23,361 bases of DNA from the IMG/VR virus record IMGVR_UViG_3300042991_000019, positions 1 through 23,361 of that record; one strand, given 5' to 3'. The notes beneath the pieces were generated by a model. That model saw only the letters and a list, made by a program, of their open reading frames with translations, was not told the origin of the DNA and ran no database searches. The position numbers and the translations under genes were made by a program. Shown in pieces: positions 1 through 9,600 of this stretch (the stretch's first letter is position 1; each line of letters begins with the position of its first letter). The stretch is from a virus.

Positions 1-37
1 ATTGTAGAGTCACTTAATTGCTTTATTGAGTCAAATA

Positions 38-2584
38 TTATTTTAAGTACTGTACAGCGAATGACTTTAGATAGAACGCTGTAGAGCCAGTAAGCTGTAA
101 CTTAAACCGCATAGCCACACCATCACGGTCAGTTAATGTCACTACTCCAGTGTATAACTTATAACCTGTTGGTAGTGGTAGTACCTGTCCACGGTCTGTT
201 AGTGTTATAGTATCATAGTTAGTACCAGCGTTGTTACTAACACTAGCAACCATAGTACTGTTAAGTGTGTAACTCCCAATCTTAGCGACTAACGCTACTA
301 CTGCGGTTACAGCCTCATCTGGTAATGTCTGTGTGGTTGTTGTAACAACACCATTTGTTACCGTTATGTCTTCGTACAGTTTAACTTCACACCATGATGG
401 TGGATTGGTATCTACAGTTGTAGTAGTAATCTTAATGTACCTATATGTTGTGGTGTTGGTCCATGTGAACTCTTCCATTTCAACAACACCACTTACAGAG
501 CCCATATTAGCTGATGTATATAATGTTGTATAGCTTGAGTCGTCGTTGCTACCACTTACAACAATAACTCTAGCACCATCATATTGTGAACGGTACAGTT
601 GTAGCTTAGTGATCATACGTGCATTACCACTACCTAAATCTATCTTAAACCATTGTGGTGTACTAGTTATATTAGATGACCACCTGTTGTCGCTGGAGGC
701 ATCATCTATACCGTCTACCGCAGCAGGAGGATCATACGGTGATCCGTATGACGACTCAGCAGTAGCTGTTTTATTTAACGCTTGGTTAGTTGTACCTTGT
801 GAATAGGTTATAAACTCTCTGGTTACAACCTGCATTGTTGTACCAGGGTCAGCTACAGTACCGCTAGCGTCTACACCTGTGTAAACAATACCACGTATGA
901 GCTGTTTACTTACGTTCTCGTTAAGATACGCAGAGATAGTACGATCTGTTACTGTATCTAAAGTTATATCATCTACACGTGAGTCTGTACCGCCACCACC
1001 CGCAGCCGTAATAGATGTCCATACAGCGGCTCCCGTATCTACGTTTACCGCTATAAACGCCTCTTCACTAGTGCTATTTACCCACACCTGACCTACAACG
1101 TACCCAGCTACGTCGTCATCATCCACGGTAGGATCTACTGTAGCAATATGTGGAGGAACACCAGATTGTGTTATATACTCTGATACCTCCCACGATAGCC
1201 CACTCCAATATATAACTACCTCCATATCAGCTACCAACACCGGCAGCGCAGATACGTCCTCTTCTATTAACGCAGCTTGTACCATAGCTGGAGAATGTGA
1301 TACAACTACAAGTTTACCGTTAGTTAAAACAGCACTACGCCAACTACCATCAGCTACGTTATTAGAACTTAACCACGTAGCACCGTCAGTAGAGTATAGG
1401 TAGGTAGTACCATTTCCAAAAGCGTAGAAGGCTGTACCAGTGTGAAGTACCGCATATAATTGTGGGCCAGTCGTTAACGTAGTATCAGACCAAGTAGTAC
1501 CATCTGTTGATGTAGATATAACAGCAAATGTAGTGCTGTATCCTACGGCTACAAACTTACTATCTGCGTATATTACATCTTGCCAGTTTAGTGTGAGACT
1601 GCTAGCACTATTGTTCCATGTGTCTAAGTCTGTGGACCTAATTATATTATATGTGTCATCGTCTGGATTACGCATCGTAACAACATACGTACCAGAATTA
1701 TAAGCTATATGTCGTAGGTATACTTCTGGTGCTACGTGAGCGGTCCAAGTAGCGCCAGCGGCAGATGTAGCGACGTAAGCGTCATCCACAGTGTAATCTA
1801 TGGCTACCATACCATACATAACAATAAACAAACTATTTACGTATGCTACGCTTATATAGTCAGCAGTAGTCCAGTCAGTCTGATCGTATAAAGTCCAACT
1901 ACTTCCATGGTTAGTAGATACACAAGACCCAAGTCCAGTACTAGCATCATCCACAACTACTACAATGCATGTACTACTAGCAGCTATGTCTTTTACTGTA
2001 GATCCAGTAGTAACCGGCAATGTTACAACAGTCCATACAATACCACCGTCTATAGATGTGTACAATACACCAGTAGTTGTTATAGCGTACAACGTAGTAC
2101 CATCGGCGACAATTTTAGAGAACGCATGTCCACTCGCCACTAACTCAAATGTGGCTGTGGCATCTTGTGCTAACAATGTATATTCTTTATCGGCGTAATC
2201 CTCAGACTTCACACGAAATCTAACAGGTACTCCAACTTTTGCGTCGTCTGCGTGTGGTAAATATATGTTATAGTCCGCTGTTAATCCAGATACTACATAC
2301 CTGCCACCGTAAGCTTCCGTGCCTAGTACTGTTTCTTCTGTTATAGGTGTTTCTAAAACAGACGATGCTCCACCGCCACCACTAGTTTCATTCCACGTAG
2401 CTAAGGTAGGAGTATTATCGACACATACGTACTCTTTCTTAGCCACGCGATCTATCCACCGACTACCTATAATGAACGTGTCGTTACGGTCGTCTGTAGC
2501 GGTTGGCGGTACTGTGTCAATCCAATACAGTATGTTCTGTACAGATGACCGTAACGCTGTCTCGTGTCTAGTGAGTGATGGCAT
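38..2584 (-). CDS. Receptor-binding tail protein with beta-propeller and discoidin (F5/8 type C) domains
   Basis: This 848-residue protein starts one base after the hub stop. A small module near residues 28 to 72 (DDRNDTFIIGSRWIDRVAKK, then EYVCVDNT, then TWNETSGGGG) recurs near 485 to 532 (GQVWVNSTSEEAFIAVNVDT, then AVWTSITAAGGGG). It is a pattern often seen in phage tip proteins. Residues about 150 to 435 hold repeated Asp-box-like motifs (SIDGGIVW, STNHGSSW, TSAAGATW, STDGTTW, STDGATW) spaced as in BNR/sialidase-type beta-propellers. Residues about 600 to 738 match the F5/8 type C (discoidin) sugar-binding fold: QALNKTATAESSYGSPYDPP, AAVDGIDD, RWSSN, QWFKIDLGS and YRYIKIT. A C-terminal beta domain follows. 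Together these point to carbohydrate recognition on the host surface. The sialidase active site cannot be confirmed. Confidence 0.8.
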   Translation of the reverse strand: MPSLTRHETALRSSVQNILYWIDTVPPTATDDRNDTFIIGSRWIDRVAKKEYVCVDNTPTLATWNETSGGGGASSVLETPITEETVLGTEAYGGRYVVSGLTADYNIYLPHADDAKVGVPVRFRVKSEDYADKEYTLLAQDATATFELVASGHAFSKIVADGTTLYAITTTGVLYTSIDGGIVWTVVTLPVTTGSTVKDIAASSTCIVVVVDDASTGLGSCVSTNHGSSWTLYDQTDWTTADYISVAYVNSLFIVMYGMVAIDYTVDDAYVATSAAGATWTAHVAPEVYLRHIAYNSGTYVVTMRNPDDDTYNIIRSTDLDTWNNSASSLTLNWQDVIYADSKFVAVGYSTTFAVISTSTDGTTWSDTTLTTGPQLYAVLHTGTAFYAFGNGTTYLYSTDGATWLSSNNVADGSWRSAVLTNGKLVVVSHSPAMVQAALIEEDVSALPVLVADMEVVIYWSGLSWEVSEYITQSGVPPHIATVDPTVDDDDVAGYVVGQVWVNSTSEEAFIAVNVDTGAAVWTSITAAGGGGTDSRVDDITLDTVTDRTISAYLNENVSKQLIRGIVYTGVDASGTVADPGTTMQVVTREFITYSQGTTNQALNKTATAESSYGSPYDPPAAVDGIDDASSDNRWSSNITSTPQWFKIDLGSGNARMITKLQLYRSQYDGARVIVVSGSNDDSSYTTLYTSANMGSVSGVVEMEEFTWTNTTTYRYIKITTTTVDTNPPSWCEVKLYEDITVTNGVVTTTTQTLPDEAVTAVVALVAKIGSYTLNSTMVASVSNNAGTNYDTITLTDRGQVLPLPTGYKLYTGVVTLTDRDGVAMRFKLQLTGSTAFYLKSFAVQYLK

Positions 2585-2585
2585 G

Positions 2586-5500
2586 TTAAGATCCAGTTAT
2601 ACTAATTGTAGAGACTTCGCGTAGTACTATAGGTACAGATACACGATATAGTACTGTTTTATAAACAGAGCGCCAACGTACAGCGTTACCTATAACAGAG
2701 TCCCAAGATACTCCACCAGCACTAGTAAATGGTATCGGTATCGACTCAGCTAAACAATACTCTACACTAAACAGTAGCTCTATACATTTAAAGTACAAGT
2801 TCTCTGGTAAATCAAATATACAAGGCTTAACGTATAGTGTACCGAACCAAGCATGAAATGTCTCGTTCTTTCGCGGTGCCCATATAACACACAAGTCAGG
2901 AAACTTTTGTCCCGCGTAAGCTATAGATACTAGTTGCGGTGGCCGCTTTAGTGTCGATATGAGCTTAAATAGCATAGTGTCTACATTAACGACTACGTAG
3001 CCATGTAAAGGTTCGTAGCGGACATCTATAGGATCATAGCAAGTGTCTGGCCATGGATCTTCACCAATCCCTGGTTGGCACGCAACCACAATCTCAGCAT
3101 CAACAGTAGAGTCACTTTCTGTACTAATGATGTTACAACACGCGTCCATTAACGTTTGCCCAGCTACACGTGATCCGGGGTTTATCTTAACATGGAATGT
3201 ACCGGAGAACCCAGGTGGGCATGGGAACGTACCAATTGGATAGTTTGGTGTTCGTGTAACATCTGATTCAGCGGAGGCAGTAGTGTTTTCAGCTTCTGTA
3301 TTAAGCGCTACGTTTAATGCTACGTCATAAAGGTTAGAGCTTGTACCAAACTGTACTTGTCTAAATACAACAGTAACAGGCGGGCCGTCTCCACCGAGAT
3401 TTATGGATACTGAGTCTACTACACCAAGCCCAGGTATTAGCGCGTACTCTGTAGTGTCGTCATACCGCATATACACACCATATGGTCCTAGTGTATACAC
3501 TGGGTTAGTAGCATCTGGATCATACTCAGGTAGTGGGGAGTCTTTAGCGGTTATAAACTTAAACGAATCTAAGTTTATGACATCTAACACCTGTAGGTTC
3601 ATATACGACAGCGGCAGTCCAACTGTGACAGTACGTGTAGTCTCTGGTATGTTAGCTGTATGACCTATACGCGTCATCTGTACAGCCGCAGCAGTAGCCG
3701 TTGTTGTGTCTGTTATATGTTTAAAAGTGTAGTCTATTGTACGGTCGTTACTCTTAGCCGCTTTTACAGACTGTAACTTACGAAGTGCTGTGCCACTTAC
3801 AGCAGCTATTGGATACTGGAACGTGTAATGCACCCTGACAAACTCACGGCGCTCCGCGTCTATAGAGGTTGCCATACGCCCTATGTCAAACTTATACATA
3901 CCATCTAGTATATCACCGTATGCAATAGAACCTTGTGTTTGAACAGTTAGATACCGCTCACCACTCTCACCCCTGTTCCATGTATGTACTAATGCTTTAG
4001 TGAAGTTTGGTGTAAGCTTATAGATGCCATCGCTAGCGTCTAACTGCAAGCCAGACTCAAACAGTACACTATCTAAAAGTTGTGTCCATGTCTCGTCAGT
4101 AATCTCAAGAGACATAGCGTTACCGAGCTGGCTAGTACCAGGGCGTGTGTTTGAGCCTCTAGTAAACCAAGGTATACCACCTTGTGTAAGTATCTCAGCA
4201 ATACAGTCACCAGCGTAGATAGGTGGTCCTGTGTCCACTTGTAGGAAGTTAGGATCTACTGATGCGTCTATCTCTAACAACGAACGTTTAAGTGTGATCT
4301 TACACAGGTCCACCATGTCAAAGTCTGTGTTACCATACGATACACTAGCTATATCAGATGGTGAAATAGGCAGTAACGACTTACCGTCATTAGCATATAT
4401 AGCAAGCTGCCCTGTTACAGTCTCAGCTATTATAGTGTTACCAATCAAACGACAGTAGAATACATGTGTTAATGCAACGTCAGTATTAACATGTGGCGTT
4501 ACTATTAATTCCCAAGCCATACCTTCACGTTGTATGTCGTCAAGTACATACGTGTCATTCGTGAAGTACAACGACCATGTTTGCGGTGCTAACCATTTAG
4601 CGTAGGTAAGATGTAGTAGGTCTGGATCACTAAAGTTAGTTGATTGTTGTATGTCGTAGAATTGTACGTTTACACCAGAGAAATACCACGTAGGCTCGTC
4701 TGGATTTTTCAACTCTTCACAAGTGTATTCTTTATTTGCTTCGTCTGCTATACCTGTAAGTTTAAGGAATACTGCACCGGCAGATATCTGTGCTCCACTA
4801 GCATAAAAAGATACTGTACCCGGTGACTTAAGATACATCAATGGTGATGGTATCCGTGTAAGCGGGATAGCGTTATCTATGAATACAGATTGTAAGTTTG
4901 TGGCAGCAAAACCTAGGGCCTCACTAGGTACAGTGTACCCTTTGTTGTATACCGTTATGCTATCCCAAGCTTGATTTAATGCCAACCCTGTGGTGTTAAT
5001 ACCATAGTTTCCATCACCAATATCTGTAATAGCACCGCTTATAAGACAGCCATTACCCATCTTTAACTTGACTGTATCTCCAACCAAGTCAGCTAGGGCT
5101 GGTGACTTACCTAGATTTATAGATGTACCGACTAGAACCGAGGACTGTACTTTACCAGCTATCACACCTAACACAGCGTTCTTATATGATTCAAAGCCAC
5201 TTATAGCAGCTATCGCACGGCCTACGGCTCTAACACCAGCCCGATAGCCGTAATATGCTGGGGCTGTTAGAAGGTTCTGCCACTCTGAGCCTTCTAGTAT
5301 TTGTTCAGCGTCAGCTGTGTTCTCGTTGTACCTTGATGACATCATTGTCACCATATCTACAAGTGTAATAGTGGTTGCTTGTTCACTCTCTGACCAAGCT
5401 AATCCAGCGGATAATTTGTAGTACCCAAAGAACACACCACTAGCTGTTATATCTTCTAACGACTTAGAGTAGTCAGTTGTCCACACCGCGAAGAAGAAGT

Positions 5501-5819
5501 CATCTACTGTAGCTCCAGCGGCATATAACCATTTAGAGAATGGTTCGTCGAAAAATGGTCCGCTATTCTTTATTACAAATTTAACTGTACGCATAGGCAG
5601 TCCTAGCCCAAGCGCTGCCGAACGCACTTCGTCTACAGTGATAGCTTCTATCTGTGCTTTAATTGGTACACGGGTGTAGTAGTATAGTAACTCATCACTG
5701 TCTAATGTACCAAGACCGTAATTAGATAGCGCAAACACAGGGGCTTTTGTGGCCGCACTAAATACAACGACAACCGTGAAAGGTTGTGTCATAGTTGCGG
5801 TAGGTAGTGCTGACCGCAT
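2586..5819 (-). CDS. Tail hub / tail-tip baseplate protein (Tal- or gpJ-like)
   Basis: This 1077-residue protein follows the Dit-like gene. The N-terminal 160 residues read as a beta-rich domain (RTVKFVIKNSGPFF, WSESEQATTITLVDMVTMMS), as in hub proteins. Around 565 to 760 is the best hub signature: LEITDETWTQLLDSVLFESG and LQLDASDGIYKLTPNF, followed by EFVRVHYTFQYP, RIGHTANIPETTRTVTVGLP and LNLQ-type strands near 'VLDVINLDSF'. These match the beta-barrels of gp27/gpJ-like tail hubs ('a.~~g......v.~.lp.....l..gDvi.l'). The last 210 residues contain nine cysteines (867, 894, 895, 914, 927, 977, 1000, 1012, 1022), far denser than the rest, suggesting a compact disulfide or metal-bound tip domain. 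The ATG has an AAGG site in the previous gene's end. No lysin motif was recognised. Confidence 0.75.
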   Translation of the reverse strand: MRSALPTATMTQPFTVVVVFSAATKAPVFALSNYGLGTLDSDELLYYYTRVPIKAQIEAITVDEVRSAALGLGLPMRTVKFVIKNSGPFFDEPFSKWLYAAGATVDDFFFAVWTTDYSKSLEDITASGVFFGYYKLSAGLAWSESEQATTITLVDMVTMMSSRYNENTADAEQILEGSEWQNLLTAPAYYGYRAGVRAVGRAIAAISGFESYKNAVLGVIAGKVQSSVLVGTSINLGKSPALADLVGDTVKLKMGNGCLISGAITDIGDGNYGINTTGLALNQAWDSITVYNKGYTVPSEALGFAATNLQSVFIDNAIPLTRIPSPLMYLKSPGTVSFYASGAQISAGAVFLKLTGIADEANKEYTCEELKNPDEPTWYFSGVNVQFYDIQQSTNFSDPDLLHLTYAKWLAPQTWSLYFTNDTYVLDDIQREGMAWELIVTPHVNTDVALTHVFYCRLIGNTIIAETVTGQLAIYANDGKSLLPISPSDIASVSYGNTDFDMVDLCKITLKRSLLEIDASVDPNFLQVDTGPPIYAGDCIAEILTQGGIPWFTRGSNTRPGTSQLGNAMSLEITDETWTQLLDSVLFESGLQLDASDGIYKLTPNFTKALVHTWNRGESGERYLTVQTQGSIAYGDILDGMYKFDIGRMATSIDAERREFVRVHYTFQYPIAAVSGTALRKLQSVKAAKSNDRTIDYTFKHITDTTTATAAAVQMTRIGHTANIPETTRTVTVGLPLSYMNLQVLDVINLDSFKFITAKDSPLPEYDPDATNPVYTLGPYGVYMRYDDTTEYALIPGLGVVDSVSINLGGDGPPVTVVFRQVQFGTSSNLYDVALNVALNTEAENTTASAESDVTRTPNYPIGTFPCPPGFSGTFHVKINPGSRVAGQTLMDACCNIISTESDSTVDAEIVVACQPGIGEDPWPDTCYDPIDVRYEPLHGYVVVNVDTMLFKLISTLKRPPQLVSIAYAGQKFPDLCVIWAPRKNETFHAWFGTLYVKPCIFDLPENLYFKCIELLFSVEYCLAESIPIPFTSAGGVSWDSVIGNAVRWRSVYKTVLYRVSVPIVLREVSTISITGS

Positions 5820-5824
5820 TGGTA

Positions 5825-6682
5825 TTAGACCTTAATACGACGTAGTGCTATTGTAACTGAATCCGCTGCTTTAGCTGCACGCAACCGTACGATTTGATCT
5901 ACACTAGTACCGTATAGATCGACAGATAATGTTATATCTGCTGGATCTGTACCTGTTGTAGTGAGTACTTCTTGGGTGGAACCTACAGCAGTAGCATCTG
6001 CGGACGCTGTGCCATTATGCCCTGCATGCACCAAAAGGGTTTTAGTATACGTAGCATCTACATTAAGTGCCACAAGCCATGACACATGCCTAATACTGGC
6101 AACAGTTACAGCTTCAAGTGTCACTGTACCATCTGTAGAAGCTACAACAGCATCTACTCTAGGGTTGTGTGGGTGGTTGGTATCAGCGATGTGAATAGCT
6201 AGCTGTGTAGGCATGGCTGTTTGTCCTGAGTCTGCAACGTTATTTGTCACATCAATTAAGTCAAGTGTGAAATCATACAACGTAGAATCGTTAGCTTCAA
6301 ACTTAGCCTCACCTTTGTTTACGGCATCTACTGTGTTCTTGTAGATGCGTACAACGTAGGCATCACCTTTGTAGTCTAAGTATTTAATCTTGTTAGCACC
6401 CCATACTACATACTCAAAGAACACTAACATAGCTGCGAACTCAGCTTGTGGCACCTCTTCAAATGATAAGTTTAACATATCGCTCATAGTTGTACCCATA
6501 TCGTACACTACTATGTTACCGTTCTTCAAACGTGAGAACGTTTGGTTACGTCCCTTAACACGCCTATCTCCACGCTCAGGCGCTTTAATAGTCACATACG
6601 CCTCTGCGTCAGACGTTGACGTAGCGGTGTGCGGATATAGGAGGGTTATTTGGTATGGGTGACGTTCAAATTGTGTTGGCAT
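5825..6682 (-). CDS. Distal tail (Dit-like) protein with C-terminal extension
   Basis: From the ATG at 6682, four bases after the tape measure stop, the protein has 285 residues. A GTG 25 codons upstream would only add a stretch lying over the tape measure end, so it is not preferred. No clear ribosome site is seen, which suggests coupling to the upstream stop. Residues 1 to about 148 look like a distal tail protein: MPTQFERHPYQITLLYP, NGNIVVYDMGTTMSDMLNLS, VPQAEFAAMLVFFEYVVW and STLYDFTLDLIDVT. Dit rings join the tube end to the hub. Residues about 155 to 285 form a separate beta-rich, Thr/Val/Ala-rich domain (HPHNPRVDAVVASTDGTVTL and onward), probably a small beta-sandwich exposed on the tail tip. 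Position between tape measure and hub supports the assignment. Confidence 0.68.
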   Translation of the reverse strand: MPTQFERHPYQITLLYPHTATSTSDAEAYVTIKAPERGDRRVKGRNQTFSRLKNGNIVVYDMGTTMSDMLNLSFEEVPQAEFAAMLVFFEYVVWGANKIKYLDYKGDAYVVRIYKNTVDAVNKGEAKFEANDSTLYDFTLDLIDVTNNVADSGQTAMPTQLAIHIADTNHPHNPRVDAVVASTDGTVTLEAVTVASIRHVSWLVALNVDATYTKTLLVHAGHNGTASADATAVGSTQEVLTTTGTDPADITLSVDLYGTSVDQIVRLRAAKAADSVTIALRRIKV

Positions 6683-6686
6683 AAGA

Positions 6687-9600
6687 TTACAATGTGTTGT
6701 TGGTTGCCGGGCCGGAGTTTGCTGTAGACCACTCTGTATAGTCGTCGTCACCACCACCAGTAGATGGTGGTGGAGCGCCTACAGGTCCGTTGTTATCACC
6801 AACGCTAGGTCTACGCCCACTATCTAGGTCACGTAACACGGAGTTCAGTAGCGCCTTCATTTCCTTTTGTACAACACGTACAACATCTGCTGCTTGCAGC
6901 CCATCCACTTTAATAGTGCCAATTTGTACTTCACTTAGAAGGTCGCCGTTTACACCAATACCATTCTTAGCTGCTAACCGTAACGCTTCGTTGACCATAG
7001 GAATTAGCTGTGACCTCGTAGCTATATCTGCTGTCTCTGCGTTAAACTTCGTTGTAGCAGCCACGCCCTTGGTAGTCCAGTCTGTAACCTCACTAGCATG
7101 TTTAGCTGCATTACGCTTCTGTGCCTCTTCTATCTGTATAACAAACTCTTCTGCCATAGACGCAGCGCGGCGACCATGCCCCTCAGACTCATATAATTGA
7201 CGGAACTGCTTTATTAACTCTAGTAACTTATCGGCTTCGTCTGTAGCTTTTGTAGTGTCAGTTATACCACCGAACTTACTAACACGTTCTATAATCTCGC
7301 TTTGTATCTGTCTACGTTCAAATACAGGGTCGTTACGACTCTGCCTACGTAACTCCTTTATATAATCACGCATCTTAGCAGCAGAGTCCTCTGCCATCTT
7401 TTGCAATGTTTTCGCCTTCTCTATCTCAGCGTCATACAACTTCATCTTATCTTGCCATACTTTATGATAGGCGTCATACTCTGCTTCATACGCGTTAGTT
7501 ACAGCCTTTTGACGTACAGCAATTTCTTTGTTGTGCTTATCTGTAACCTGCTCAAGACCTTCAGTCGCTATACGTAACATATTTTCTACATTAGTACGTT
7601 CTGCTGCTGTTAGTTTGTGCTTCTCACCAGCGTACCACTCTATTAACTCTGCTATGCGTGTTTTAACCGCTGCTATATCCTCTGGTGTAACAGCTACAAT
7701 CTTCTTCTCTGATAGTTTGTCTAACATACCGAACAACTGTTCAAACGCTGGTAGGTCTGCACTACCAAGTACTTTAGTACCAACAGATATCTCCGTAGTT
7801 ACCTCTTTACCGAAACCAATTTCTGTCATATGCTTAAGATATGCGGCTTTATACGCCTCTGCTTCGGTTTTAGCTAATGACTCAGCATCAGCTTTCCCAC
7901 GCTTCAACCTATTGTCTTGTATTATATCAAACACTTTACGTACATCAGGATCTTCTGGATCTAAGGCACCGACAGCAGACATTTGCGTCTGCATAAATGA
8001 CTTATAAGAATCCGCGTATGGGCTCTTAGACCATGTGTTTTCTGGATATTTTACACGTAATTCTCTTCCACGTTGCATTCGCGCCAATATAGCCGCTTCT
8101 TGCTCGTTTGGTGCAGTCGCTGTAGGCTCCGAAGCGTCAGTAGACTTTCTCTTATATGTTTGTGAAAAGGCTAGCTTCTCAGCCTCGAATCTAGCGTTAC
8201 GTAGCTCGTTAGCTATCTTAGCAAATATGGTTGTAGTTTTCTTTTCTACTGTATCTAGCATCTTTACTAAAGCATCAGTAAATACTGACGGAAGCTCCTT
8301 AGCTAACTCCTCAGTTTTATCAGAAATACGGTTTAAAGCTGTGTTAGTAGCCTCGGCCCCACCGAGTATTCTATCTGTGTACGCATTAGCTAACCTAGAC
8401 CACATGTTACCTATTTGGTCGCCGCGTTTACCTACGTCGGATGTTAACTTGTCGAACGCAGCAGTAGCTGCGTCCCACTGTCCAGTAAGTGTTAACGACA
8501 CAGTACGCAGTATATTACCAAGTAACTCTAAGGCTCCACGTAATACTATTATCACTGTACCTACACCGGCTATAACAGTATTTATAGCAAATAAAACACC
8601 ATCTAGTAGAGTTTTAAACGATATTAGCGACTTATCAGTTTTAGCTGTACCAAATACAATTGCGTTAAATATATTAAGTAGATCGCTACCAGCTTGCGCC
8701 ACGGAGTTACCTATATCTTTAAATATCTTACCAAAGTTTTCACCAAATGTGTTCATAACACGATTAGCAGCTTCCGCAGCAGAACCAGTAGCATTGATGG
8801 CATCCCGTGTTTCATACATAAGTCCAGGCAAAGCCGTTGTTATAACTGCACCGCGACGCCCCTGTTCTGTGCCCGCTACACGAGATATAACATCTATGTC
8901 ACCACCAGTAAGCGAACGAAGTTCTTCTATCTGCGCTGCGAATGCACGCCCCTTAAAAGCTGCTGCCCCAAATTGAATACCAAGTTGCTCCATTTCTTTT
9001 TTAGCTGTATCGGTAGGTTTAATAATAGCTGTAATATACCTATTCAACGCCGTTACTGACTGCGATGTGCTAAGACCAGCACGGTTCAGTCCTGCCAAAG
9101 CACCCATCATATCTTCAATACTAACGCCAGCCGCAGCAGCAGTAACAGCTACGCGACCAAGGTTCGATTGTAAATCTTTTACGTTAAACTTACCAACGTC
9201 AATAGCGTTGAATAATATGTCACTGTACCGCGTCATATCGCCAACAGATGCACCATACGCGTCTTTTAATGTTGTTAGAATAGAAATAGAAGATGCAAAT
9301 GATGTATTTAAACCGCGTGCGACTGTGGCAGCAACAGTACCAAACTGTTCAAGCTGTGACGCATCAATACCAGTAGATAGAGCGTCATAGAAACCTTTTA
9401 CAACTTCTACTTGTGATATATTAAATGCACCGGACAACCTTCCAGCAGCATTACCTGCTTTATCAATCATATATCCTAGCTGTTGTACACCAGTACCAAC
9501 AGGTGCTAACAGTGTTGACATAACAGCTAGTTCACGGTTAAGCTCTCTACCAGCAGCAGCTAACGCTGTAACACCAGCTACGACAGCAGCGCCACCAATA

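Noticed and set aside
1-37. Possible terminator or next start at the left edge
   Set aside because: Only 37 bases remain after the last stop codon. No stable stem, T-tract, ribosome site or start codon was found in them.
732-751. 8-bp inverted repeat TCATACGG/CCGTATGA with a 4-base loop inside the receptor-binding gene
   Set aside because: It lies inside a codon run for SYGSPYD in the discoidin domain, and the symmetry is explained by the repeated Tyr/Gly/Pro codons. No regulatory role is needed there.
6683-6757. Upstream GTG extension of the Dit-like gene
   Set aside because: The 25 extra residues lie over the end of the tape measure gene and look unlike a Dit start. The ATG at 6682 gives MPTQFERHPYQ just after the tape measure stop.
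8035-8976. 313-residue plus-strand open frame opposite the tape measure gene
   Set aside because: It is antisense to a clear TP901-type coding region and the product is Ser/Ala/Leu-rich with no recognisable domain, so it is a shadow frame.
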